Of a stretch of DNA of 49,171 nt, positions 20,479 through 27,731 are shown piece by piece; position 1 is the stretch's first letter; the number at the start of each line of letters is the position of its first letter. Location of the stretch: positions 1 through 49,171 of the IMG/VR virus record IMGVR_UViG_3300043598_000005, one strand, 5' to 3'. Source of the stretch: a virus. The position numbers and the translations under genes were made by a program. Below the pieces are notes generated by a model. It made no database searches, was not told the DNA's origin, and worked only from the letters and a program-made list of their open reading frames with translations.

Positions 20479-20943
20479 ATGCGAGCACTCCAGGGAGCGG
20501 GCGCGCTGATCGCGGCCGGGATCGCGGCGGGCGCACTTTACCTGGCGCCGAACGCGTACGCCGCGAGCATCATCACCATCCCGGGTACCGACCTGAACGT
20601 CTGCACCGTGCAGGCGGACACCGTATCGGGGCTTGTGGCGGAGCTGAAGCTAGGCACGGCCCTGGAGGCGGTAGTGAGGCTGGCCCTGCCGTCCGATGCC
20701 GACCTGGTGAAGCTGAAGGGCCAGTGTGTGTCCGTGAGCGTGCCTCCCTCGGCCAGCGAAGAGCCCAGCGCGAGCGAGACCCCCTCCACGAGCGCGAGCC
20801 CGACGCCGGACAGTCATTTCCACAAGCGGCACCCCAAGCCCTACAAGTGCTCGAAGTACTACTCCGCGTGCCCCAAGGACGAAGCGCCGGACACCGGGCC
20901 GCATGACGACCTGGACCACCCGGCCGTCAACCTCGTGCCCTGA
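20479..20943 (+). CDS. Secreted Ser-rich protein with Sec signal
   Basis: 154 aa, ATG 20479 with a GAGGGG site 7 nt upstream. Signal peptide: ALQGAGALIAAGIAAGALYL then AYA-AS near residue 28. The mature part has a small domain with two Cys (VCTVQAD, KGQCVSV), then a Ser/Pro/Glu-rich linker (SEEPSASETPSTSASP) and a His/Lys/Cys tail. It looks exported by the host, unusual between portal and capsid genes. Confidence 0.72.
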   Translation: MRALQGAGALIAAGIAAGALYLAPNAYAASIITIPGTDLNVCTVQADTVSGLVAELKLGTALEAVVRLALPSDADLVKLKGQCVSVSVPPSASEEPSASETPSTSASPTPDSHFHKRHPKPYKCSKYYSACPKDEAPDTGPHDDLDHPAVNLVP

Positions 20944-21176
20944 TGGAGGAGTTCGAGACAGACACCGTGAGCGAGAAACTCCACGGTGCAATCTCGAAGA
21001 TCGTAAGTGACGCGGAAGGCGCGGCCATGGTTACCAAATGGATTTGCCTGGCCGAGGTGATCGACGAACAGGGCGATAAGTCCCTCTGGTCCCTGGGCTC
21101 GCACGAGCTGAGTATGTGGGACCGGATCGGTATGGTGGAGTTTCATTCCAGGGGGCTCCAGCCCGAACGGGAGTAG
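20943..21176 (+). CDS. Hypothetical protein (77 aa)
   Basis: TGATGG coupling to the secreted protein; ATG 20943. Acidic start (EEFETDTVSEKLHGAISKIV) and a compact domain with TKWICLAEVIDEQGDKSLWS and MWDRIGMVEFHSRGL. It resembles a small conserved actinophage family of unknown function. Confidence 0.72.
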   Translation: MEEFETDTVSEKLHGAISKIVSDAEGAAMVTKWICLAEVIDEQGDKSLWSLGSHELSMWDRIGMVEFHSRGLQPERE

Positions 21177-21178
21177 CT

Positions 21179-21340
21179 ATGGCCAAGCGCAAAGGCGGCT
21201 CGCACAAGTTCTCTTCCAAAGCACAATGGCGCTGGGCGTTCGCCACCCATCAGAAGTGGGCTCGTAAGCACGCGCACAAGAGCCGCCCGTTCAAGACCCT
21301 GCCGTACAAGACCGGGCACTCCCGTAAGCTACGGGGATGA
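21179..21340 (+). CDS. Small basic protein with SKAQWRWAFAT motif
   Basis: 53 aa, ATG 21179. Very basic; KFSSKAQWRWAFATHQKWAR is a motif I have seen in small phage proteins and at the ends of some MuF-type proteins, but no function is known. It lies in the head module and may bind DNA or scaffold. ATGA coupling to the next gene. Confidence 0.7.
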   Translation: MAKRKGGSHKFSSKAQWRWAFATHQKWARKHAHKSRPFKTLPYKTGHSRKLRG

Positions 21341-21423
21341 ACTACTTGACGGAGGGCGATGTGGTTGTCAACAAAAAGAGGCGCAAGAAAAAGAAAAGCA
21401 AAAAGCGTCCTCCAGCCTACTAG
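21337..21423 (+). CDS. 28-aa poly-Lys peptide
   Basis: ATG 21337 (ATGA overlap). NYLTEGDVVVNKKRRKKKKS then KKRPPAY. The Lys/Arg run is near-continuous. It overlaps, in another frame, the 41-codon frame at 21359. Confidence 0.5.
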   Translation: MNYLTEGDVVVNKKRRKKKKSKKRPPAY

Positions 21424-21484
21424 GCGGAAGGCGCTCCAGCCGAAGATTAACCTGGGTGCGTACTACCTTCGAAAGAAGAAATGA
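21359..21484 (+). CDS. 41-aa basic peptide overlapping the poly-Lys frame
   Basis: ATG 21359 (WLSTKRGARKRKAKSVLQPT and a RRKALQPKINLGAYYLRKKK tail) ends by ATGA overlap with the JAMM gene, which supports it. The ribosome site GGAGG is only 3 nt from the ATG; TTG 21365 would be better spaced. Either this or the 21337 frame, or both, may be translated. Confidence 0.5.
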   Translation: MWLSTKRGARKRKAKSVLQPTRRKALQPKINLGAYYLRKKK

Positions 21485-21912
21485 ATTTTCCGCAGGTGCC
21501 GCCCGAGGTGGCCGGCCAGTTGATCGCGGCTGCCGCGTGCTCACCGCACCGGGAGATCTGCGGCTTCATCACCCACGACTGGCGGATCGTGCCCATCCGC
21601 AACGTGGCCGCCGGGGACCGCTCGTTCGCCATGGATGAGGACGAGTTGATGAAGCTCATGGTGGCTACCGAGGGCCGGTTACTCGGGATCTATCACAGCC
21701 ACCCCGGCGGGGACCCGTACCCATCGGATACCGATGAGACGTTCGCCTACACGCGGTACTACCGCTATTTCATTGTGACCGCGCAGGGATTTTACGAATG
21801 GGATTTCTCTGATGGCAAACCCAAAGCGATCAACGCAGCGGGCCAGCGGTTCGCCGAAGACATGGCTTACCCGTTATTTACAGCTCCAGAGAAAATACGA
21901 CACCACGATTGA
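21481..21912 (+). CDS. JAMM/MPN metalloprotease
   Basis: 143 aa from ATG 21481. JAMM signature: Glu25 (REICGF) and GIYHSHPGGDPYPSDTD with His72, His74, Ser82 and Asp85, which bind a catalytic zinc. JAB1/MPN proteins cut isopeptide or peptide bonds; phage versions occur in tail-tip assembly proteins. Here it is a stand-alone gene next to the MuF-like protein and scaffold, so a capsid-maturation or scaffold-processing role is likely by position. Confidence 0.88.
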   Translation: MNFPQVPPEVAGQLIAAAACSPHREICGFITHDWRIVPIRNVAAGDRSFAMDEDELMKLMVATEGRLLGIYHSHPGGDPYPSDTDETFAYTRYYRYFIVTAQGFYEWDFSDGKPKAINAAGQRFAEDMAYPLFTAPEKIRHHD

Positions 21913-22672
21913 CCAGGCGCTCGCGGACGCGGCCGAGGATGCCGCGCTGGAGATGCACTCCGGACACCGGGCAGTGCAGACCCGGCACGCGGTACTTGCG
22001 ATTCAATCCATTCTGGGCACCTTCTGGCAGGGCCTCGGGGACACCATCAAAGCCGGTCGGTCCGAGGCTGCCGCGCTCGCGGTGGAGCAGAGCTTCTCGT
22101 GGAACCGCTACTACTGGGATAAGACCGGCCGGCGTGAAGAGCTGCGCAAGAAGCTCACCGCCGAAGCGGAGCGCAACGTGGAAGCTGCGGTGGCCCGGAT
22201 CTACAAGACGCACATCCCGCTCGCGGAGTCGGTGTACAAGACCCGTGCGCTAGCCGATGGATGGGTGGACAAGAAGGTGACCTCCGGGCTAGCCCGTGGG
22301 CTCACCGTGGATGAGATGAAAAAGGAGGTAACGGATTTCATCAAGCCGGACGTGAAGGGCGGGGTGTCCTACGCGGCCCGGCGACTGGCCAGATCTGAAA
22401 TCAATAACGCGTACCACGCAACCACCATCGTGCACAACGAAGAGCTACCGTTCGTGGAAAGCATGACCTGGCGGCTGTCCGGGAGCCACCCTCGGCTAGA
22501 CATTTGCAATGTACTGGAGCAGAACTCTCCGTATCCCAAGGAGAAGGTTCCGCCGAAGGCACACCCGCAATGTCTGTGCACGGTGTACCCGAACACCACC
22601 AGCCACGACGATTTTTTCAAAGCGTTCAACGAAGGCCAGTACGACACATGGCTAGATTCGCTGCCAGACTAA
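21812..22672 (+). CDS. MuF-like minor capsid protein
   Basis: 286 aa. The C-terminal half carries the Mu F-like box: ARRLARSEINNAYHATTI, WRLSGSHPRLDICN and KAHPQCLCTVYPN with Cys and His residues. MuF-type proteins join the portal and are packaged in the capsid. ATG 21812 is the only start in frame, giving a 101-nt overlap with the JAMM gene in another frame. The N-terminal part is helical. Confidence 0.85.
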   Translation: MANPKRSTQRASGSPKTWLTRYLQLQRKYDTTIDQALADAAEDAALEMHSGHRAVQTRHAVLAIQSILGTFWQGLGDTIKAGRSEAAALAVEQSFSWNRYYWDKTGRREELRKKLTAEAERNVEAAVARIYKTHIPLAESVYKTRALADGWVDKKVTSGLARGLTVDEMKKEVTDFIKPDVKGGVSYAARRLARSEINNAYHATTIVHNEELPFVESMTWRLSGSHPRLDICNVLEQNSPYPKEKVPPKAHPQCLCTVYPNTTSHDDFFKAFNEGQYDTWLDSLPD

Positions 22673-22716
22673 AGGGTCCGGTAGGATCTCAGGATCACGA
22701 CACGAAAGGAACCACC

Positions 22717-23460
22717 GTGGGAGAGCAGAGCCTCCTTAGCTGTAGCGAGCGGAGCCGCACAGCGATCGGTTACCTTCCGAATGGTTTTGCAATCTACCCG
22801 ATTTTCGGGGCAGAGGGCGAGCCCGCAGGAGACGGTACCAACACAAATGCAAATGGCCAGGGTGCGGGAGGTGAAGGCGACGGGAAGCCCACAGAGGGCG
22901 GTGACGGAGCCGGCACGGACGGTACCAAGGACACGCCGAAAACCTACACCGCTGAAGAGTTCGCGGCCCTCCAGAGGAAAGTATCTCTGGCGGACAAGCG
23001 AGCGGAGGCGGCTGAAAAGAAGGTTACCGACGCCGAACGCAAGGACATGGATGCCAAGACCCGCGCGGAGACCGAGCGGGATGAAGCAAGGAAACTCGCC
23101 GAGAGTACAGCCAATCAATTGCAATCGGCTCGTATTCAAAACAAGTTCCTGGCATCCAACAAATACAACTGGCATGACCCGGAGACCGCGCTGGCGCTGA
23201 TCGACATGTCCGATGTGGAGATCGACGACAACGGCAAGGTAACTGGCCTGGATGATGCGATGAAGGCGCTAGCGGATGCAAAGCCCTTCCTCCTGAAGCC
23301 GAAGGACGACCCGAAGGACGAAGGGAAGGGATCTGGAAAGGGCAAGTCCGGTAACTCGCCCAAAAATGAATCCGGTAACGGGAGTGGTCGACAGACCGAC
23401 CGGGACCGGCTCATGGACAAGTATCCGGGCCTCCGTCGCCAGGTTCGCCTTCCGGGCTAA
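22717..23460 (+). CDS. Scaffolding protein
   Basis: 247 aa from GTG 22717, with a GAAAGGA site 6 nt upstream. Features typical of phage scaffolds: Gly/Asp-rich disordered N-terminal part, a long coiled coil (AEEFAALQRKVSLADKRAEA through ERDEARKLAESTANQLQSA), an acidic C-terminal region with DDPKDEGKGSGKGKS, and a basic end (YPGLRRQVRLP) that could bind the capsid protein. It is directly upstream of decoration and capsid genes. Confidence 0.85.
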   Translation: MGEQSLLSCSERSRTAIGYLPNGFAIYPIFGAEGEPAGDGTNTNANGQGAGGEGDGKPTEGGDGAGTDGTKDTPKTYTAEEFAALQRKVSLADKRAEAAEKKVTDAERKDMDAKTRAETERDEARKLAESTANQLQSARIQNKFLASNKYNWHDPETALALIDMSDVEIDDNGKVTGLDDAMKALADAKPFLLKPKDDPKDEGKGSGKGKSGNSPKNESGNGSGRQTDRDRLMDKYPGLRRQVRLPG

Positions 23461-23462
23461 CC

Positions 23463-23486
23463 CCCGCCGTACGCAGATCTGGCGGG
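23463..23486 (+). terminator. Hairpin between scaffold and decoration genes
   Basis: CCCGCC (23463-23468) pairs with GGCGGG (23481-23486). No T tract; it may reduce read-through or protect the downstream capsid message. Confidence 0.45.
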
Positions 23487-23510
23487 CCAAATGAGAAAGG
23501 TAAACCTAGC

Positions 23511-23912
23511 GTGGCGCGCTATGACAAATACGATCCATACGACGGAGGCTTTCGAGCCGCACTCGCCGTCGACTGGCTCTCGACAGATCTGGACACGGTG
23601 ATCGGTGTTTCCCTGAACGCATCGGGGAAGCTCGTGAAGGGTACGGCCGGCCAATCCGGACCGTGCGGTGTCGTGGTTCTCACGAAGGCCCACAAGGCGG
23701 GGCACATCGTGGACGTTATGACCGATGGCGAGATCGTGGACTTCACGGTAGCCGGCCGCCCGAGCGTCGCGTTCGCGGCGGCGGTGGCCGGCACCGCGTT
23801 CTACGTGGCCACCACTGGCGCCATCTCCGCCACGAACACGGGGTTCCCGGTCGGTTGGACCGTGGAAGCCGCGCGGCTCGTGGTTCGCTTCGGCCGATCG
23901 GCAGGTGCCTGA
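23511..23912 (+). CDS. Putative capsid decoration / stabilisation protein
   Basis: 133 aa from GTG 23511 (GAGAAAGG site upstream). Beta-rich with many Gly/Ala/Val (SGPCGVVVLTKAHKAGHIVD, FTVAGRPSVAFAAAVAGTA). Position between scaffold and major capsid and its length match head decoration proteins. Confidence 0.75.
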   Translation: MARYDKYDPYDGGFRAALAVDWLSTDLDTVIGVSLNASGKLVKGTAGQSGPCGVVVLTKAHKAGHIVDVMTDGEIVDFTVAGRPSVAFAAAVAGTAFYVATTGAISATNTGFPVGWTVEAARLVVRFGRSAGA

Positions 23913-23913
23913 C

Positions 23914-25221
23914 ATGGAAAAGGTAATCAGCCTGGCCGAATACCACGCCTCCACGGCGAACCCGCTGGTGACCCCCGGCTTCATCCGGGCACCGATGGCG
24001 CTGGAAGCGGCCGAGGGTCACACCTTGGTTGACTGGCGCGAGTACGGGCTCTTCCCGCTCCCGATGGGTGCCGCTGGTGGTTACTCCACCGAGGCGGATG
24101 TCGTTACGCAGACTGCGGACGGCATTGATCTGAATGCAATGTGGGACGAATTCCAGGCCACCCTGAACATCTACAATCAGGGCCGCTCGGCGCTCGTTTC
24201 CATTTTCACATTCCGAGTCACGCAGCTGATCGAGAACGTCCCGCAGGTGGGGGAGAGCGTCTTCGAGGAAGCCTCCGAATTCGGTGTCCCGAAGTCCGTG
24301 CGGCCCGAGCTTGCGTACTTCCAGCTCGCTTACGACTTCAAGGACTACGACCTGGCGACCCGCTACACCTGGAAGTTCCTCCGGGACGCGGACGCGCGGC
24401 AGGTGGAGGCCATCCACGAGCAGGCATTGGGCGGGGACAACCGCCTGATCTTCCGCAAGGTGATGGAAGCCATCTTCGACAAGGCAAACCGGGCGGCGGA
24501 CATCAACCGCCAGAACTACACCGTGTTTGCTTTGTACAACGCGGATGGCACGGTGCCGCCCGCGTACAAGGGGCAGACCTTCTCCGGCTCGCACAGTCAC
24601 TACATGGTTTCCGGTCACACGGTCGTTGACTCCGATGATCTGGAAGACATGTACGACAACATCTCAGAGCACGGCTACGGAATTGAAAACGGTACGACCT
24701 TCGTAGCCCTCATGCAAAAGGATGTCATCCGGGAAATCCGGAAGTGGCGAGTGGGCCAGGACACCGGAGACGATGGCGCGGGCGGCGGTACCGCCGTGGC
24801 GAACTTCGATTTCATTCCGGCTCCGAACCAGCCCGCGCTGATCGTGCCGAACGCGGACGGTCTGCTGGGCAGCCAGCCGCCGACCACGTGGAACGGCCTG
24901 CCGGTGATCGGCAGCTACGCCGGCATCCTGATCGTGGAGGAGGCTTACGTCCCGCCGGGCTACATACTGATGCTCGGCACCGGGGGCGCGGGTAACCTTC
25001 AGAACCCGGTCGGACTGCGTGAGCACGCCAACGCGCAGTACCAAGGGCTCCGGCTCATTCCGGGCAATCAGCAACGGTACCCGCTGATTGATTCCTTCTA
25101 CTCCCGAGGCTTCGGCACCGGGATCCGGCAGCGCGGCGGCGCGGTGGTTATGCAATTGACCACCAATGGGACCTACACCACTCCGCCGCAGTACGCCAAC
25201 AACGGGGACCTCTCGGCATGA
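23914..25221 (+). CDS. Major capsid protein
   Basis: 435 aa from ATG 23914 (GTG 23905 is 3 codons upstream). It begins EKVISLAEYHASTANPLVTP and follows scaffold and decoration genes, as HK97-fold capsid proteins do. The acidic helical region (DEFQATLNIYNQGRSALVSI) and beta-rich C-terminal half agree. No obvious protease-processed N-terminal domain beyond the first 80 residues. It should be the most abundant virion protein. Confidence 0.88.
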   Translation: MEKVISLAEYHASTANPLVTPGFIRAPMALEAAEGHTLVDWREYGLFPLPMGAAGGYSTEADVVTQTADGIDLNAMWDEFQATLNIYNQGRSALVSIFTFRVTQLIENVPQVGESVFEEASEFGVPKSVRPELAYFQLAYDFKDYDLATRYTWKFLRDADARQVEAIHEQALGGDNRLIFRKVMEAIFDKANRAADINRQNYTVFALYNADGTVPPAYKGQTFSGSHSHYMVSGHTVVDSDDLEDMYDNISEHGYGIENGTTFVALMQKDVIREIRKWRVGQDTGDDGAGGGTAVANFDFIPAPNQPALIVPNADGLLGSQPPTTWNGLPVIGSYAGILIVEEAYVPPGYILMLGTGGAGNLQNPVGLREHANAQYQGLRLIPGNQQRYPLIDSFYSRGFGTGIRQRGGAVVMQLTTNGTYTTPPQYANNGDLSA

Positions 25222-25541
25222 GCCGGCAGGTAAGCCGGACGGGCCCGTGGACAGAGGAGGACGTGGCGTACATGCGCTCGCGCCCGACTCGGTTCGCGGC
25301 CCAGCTGCGGCAGGTGGACGAAGGGCCTACGCCCGATCGTCCAGGTCCGCCAGAGAACGAGCCGGAAGGCGCGCTGGTGGAGAACAACCCCGAGGTGAAC
25401 GGGCGGGACGATATCGAGTACGTGGACGGTCTTAACGTGAGCCAAATCAAGGATGAGCTTCGAAAGAAGGGGCTCCCCACCACGGGCAACCGCGCGGATT
25501 TGGAAAACAGACTGTTGGACGCTCTCGCGGCCGACGACTAG
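25218..25541 (+). CDS. SAP-domain head protein
   Basis: 107 aa, ATGA-coupled to the capsid gene. The C-terminal 35 residues (LNVSQIKDELRKKGLPTTGN then RADLENRLLDAL) fit a SAP motif, a two-helix DNA-binding module. SAP domains are found in actinophage head-tail connectors. The N-terminal half is charged and probably disordered. Confidence 0.82.
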   Translation: MSRQVSRTGPWTEEDVAYMRSRPTRFAAQLRQVDEGPTPDRPGPPENEPEGALVENNPEVNGRDDIEYVDGLNVSQIKDELRKKGLPTTGNRADLENRLLDALAADD

Positions 25542-25555
25542 GACCGTTCTACCTG

Positions 25556-25593
25556 GAGCCGGCCGGCTCGCACCGACACGAGTCGGCCGGCTC
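25556..25593 (+). terminator. Long hairpin after the capsid module
   Basis: GAGCCGGCCG (25556-25565) pairs perfectly with CGGCCGGCTC (25584-25593), with an inner CTCG/CGAG pair. It is followed by TACCACTCGG instead of a T run. A near-identical element lies at 44518-44553. Confidence 0.6.
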
Positions 25594-25617
25594 TACCACT
25601 CGGTAAAGGAAGCTCCC

Positions 25618-26103
25618 ATGGCGATACTGGCCGGCGTCTATGGCCCGACTGGAATGGAATACCCAGACGGGCGGCATGCGATCGGGATCTATGTACCCGT
25701 TTTCAACGCGGGTACGGACGACCTGGCGACCCTCTACGTCAACGCACAGAAGACTGGACTGGCTCCAAATCCGGTCACCACGGACGCGTTGGGGAACCTG
25801 ACTTTCTTTGCCGTGCCCGGCAATTATGAATTGGAATTTGACCCGGAGCTGGACCGCATCCCGGTCTATGTTGGGCTGAACGGCAACGAGCCGGTGGCTG
25901 ATATCGAGCCGATGTCGTATCAACACACCCAGTCTATTCCAGCGTCCGAGTGGGATTGCCCTTATCCATTGGGTTTCAAACCGTCCGGGATCGTCGTGCT
26001 CGTGAGCGGCAACGGACACACGCTAGTGCCAATTAGCTACGGTGACGGGCGGATCTTCGTGCATCACGGTGCCCCGTGTACCGGGACAGTGGAGATGAGT
26101 TAG
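25618..26103 (+). CDS. Fibre-type protein (161 aa)
   Basis: ATG 25618 has AAAGGAAG upstream. The N-terminal domain (GVYGPTGMEYPDGRHAIGIY) and the C-terminal domain (SIPASEWDCPYPLGFKPSGI then PCTGTVEMS) resemble conserved terminal segments of phage fibres. It is the first gene of a four-gene fibre cassette placed directly after the capsid genes, so it may attach the others to the head. Confidence 0.7.
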   Translation: MAILAGVYGPTGMEYPDGRHAIGIYVPVFNAGTDDLATLYVNAQKTGLAPNPVTTDALGNLTFFAVPGNYELEFDPELDRIPVYVGLNGNEPVADIEPMSYQHTQSIPASEWDCPYPLGFKPSGIVVLVSGNGHTLVPISYGDGRIFVHHGAPCTGTVEMS

Positions 26104-26105
26104 CA

Positions 26106-27245
26106 ATGGTTGACTACCCATGGGGCAATAACCAGGACGCTCGCGGCTATGAGCTGAAGCAATTCAAATTGTGGGAGGTCAACGGCTTCCCCACTCCGAG
26201 TGGCCCGCTTACCGGCGTCATCGCGCGGAACACGGTCAACGGTCAGATTGCGGTGTGCGACGGCTCGGCGTGGACGCTGGTCGCCACCGATTCGCCAACC
26301 CTCGAAGGCCACGCGGCGGCGTACTTCCAAGACTTGGCGAACATCCCGAACGGCAACCTGGCCGCCGCGCGGGTGTCCGGGCTCCAGGCGGTGATCAACG
26401 CAACCAAGCTGAACGCGCTCACCGCGCCGGACGCGGACGTGGATTTCAACAGCCACTCTCCGACCGGACTCCGCGCGGCTAGCGCGAGCACGGACGCGGT
26501 ACGGAAGTCCGATCTGGACGCGGTGGCGGTCATTGCCAATGCCGCCGCCGCCGGGGTGTCCTACAAGAACCCTGTCCGCGCGGTGAGTACCACGAACCTC
26601 ACTCTCTCCGGCACCCAAACCGTGGACACAGTGGTCCTGGTGGACGGGGATCGCATCCTGGTGGCCGGCCAGACCGCCGGAGCGGCTAACGGGCTCTACG
26701 TGGTGCACAGCGGTGCGTGGACTCGCACGAGTGACGCGGACACGAATGGCGAACTCGCGCCCGGCACGCAGGTGGTGGTCAACGAGGGTACCAACGGGGA
26801 CCAGCCCTGGTACCTGACGGCGGACGCGGCGATCACCATCGGCACCACCGTGCAGGTGTGGAACAAGCTTCCGTTCCCCACTGGCGAGATCGGTGTAGCC
26901 GGGGCCGGCATGACGAAGTCCGGCAGCACCTACGACGTGGGCGCCACGGTGGGCGGTCTCATCACGGTGGGGGCCGACTCGATCGGGCTCACCCGGGGCA
27001 CCGCCGGCACGAAGCGGGCGGCGGCATACCAGGAGTTCGACATCACGGGGGCCGGCTCGGGCACGGTGGACCTGGCGCACGGCTTCGGCTATCAGTGGGT
27101 GTCCGTGAAGGTCTACGAACTGGTCACCGGCACGTGGTCCGAGATCGGCGGCATCGGGGTGGAGCCCTACTCCACCTCCAATTGCCGGCTCTACTTTGGA
27201 TTCACTCCGCTGGACGGAACCATCAAGGTTTGCGTGACGGGCTGA
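26106..27245 (+). CDS. Fibre protein (379 aa)
   Basis: ATG 26106. An N-terminal anchor (MVDYPWGNNQDARGYELKQF), a coiled coil (AYFQDLANIPNGNLAAARVS), Gly/Ala/Thr-rich beta repeats and a C-terminal domain (FGYQWVSVKVYELVTGTW) with the layout of phage fibres. Trimeric by analogy. Part of the capsid-proximal fibre cassette. Confidence 0.78.
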   Translation: MVDYPWGNNQDARGYELKQFKLWEVNGFPTPSGPLTGVIARNTVNGQIAVCDGSAWTLVATDSPTLEGHAAAYFQDLANIPNGNLAAARVSGLQAVINATKLNALTAPDADVDFNSHSPTGLRAASASTDAVRKSDLDAVAVIANAAAAGVSYKNPVRAVSTTNLTLSGTQTVDTVVLVDGDRILVAGQTAGAANGLYVVHSGAWTRTSDADTNGELAPGTQVVVNEGTNGDQPWYLTADAAITIGTTVQVWNKLPFPTGEIGVAGAGMTKSGSTYDVGATVGGLITVGADSIGLTRGTAGTKRAAAYQEFDITGAGSGTVDLAHGFGYQWVSVKVYELVTGTWSEIGGIGVEPYSTSNCRLYFGFTPLDGTIKVCVTG

Positions 27246-27248
27246 CCC

Positions 27249-27731
27249 ATGGTTGAACTCCTGCACCGGGGCCCAGTGCCTAGCGCATCGAATGCGTTCA
27301 GGCGGAAGGACGACGCGCCCCCGACGCACTCCCACGCGGAGAGCGACGTAACCAGCCTGGTTTCCGACCTGGCCGGCAAGTCTCCCACGAGCCACTCGCA
27401 CACCGGGCTCACGTGGTCGGATCGAGTGGTGATCCTCACCGATGCCACTTCCATCACGCCGAACGCGCAGAGCGGATTGGTGGCTGCCTTCCGGTGGAAT
27501 ATGGCGGCGGCTTCCACCCTCATTGCCCCGACGAACCCCGGGGAATTACAAATCATTCGTGTTGCGGTGAAGCCAGCCAGCGCGTTGAACCTCATCCTCT
27601 CCGGCTTCATCGGCTCCAGCGACTACGCCACCGGCACCATTGCCTTGACGAGTGGTAAGTGGACCACGTTTGTTTTCCAATACATCGGTGACATCGGTTG
27701 GCAGTGGACCGGTAAGAGCGTGAGCGCTTAA
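27249..27731 (+). CDS. Fibre or adaptor protein with H-S-H motifs
   Basis: 160 aa from ATG 27249. Contains PTHSHAESDVTSLVSDLAGK and TSHSHTGLTW, two His-rich segments typical of phage fibre trimerisation stalks, then a beta-rich C-terminal domain (ATGTIALTSGKWTTFVFQYI). It overlaps the lyase gene by TAATG. Probably links fibre and lyase. Confidence 0.74.
   Translation: MVELLHRGPVPSASNAFRRKDDAPPTHSHAESDVTSLVSDLAGKSPTSHSHTGLTWSDRVVILTDATSITPNAQSGLVAAFRWNMAAASTLIAPTNPGELQIIRVAVKPASALNLILSGFIGSSDYATGTIALTSGKWTTFVFQYIGDIGWQWTGKSVSA

Noticed and set aside
26100-27401. Long open frame (433 codons) on the minus strand
   Set aside because: Arg/His/Gly-rich shadow of the fibre gene on the plus strand; it lacks a ribosome site and opposes all neighbouring genes.
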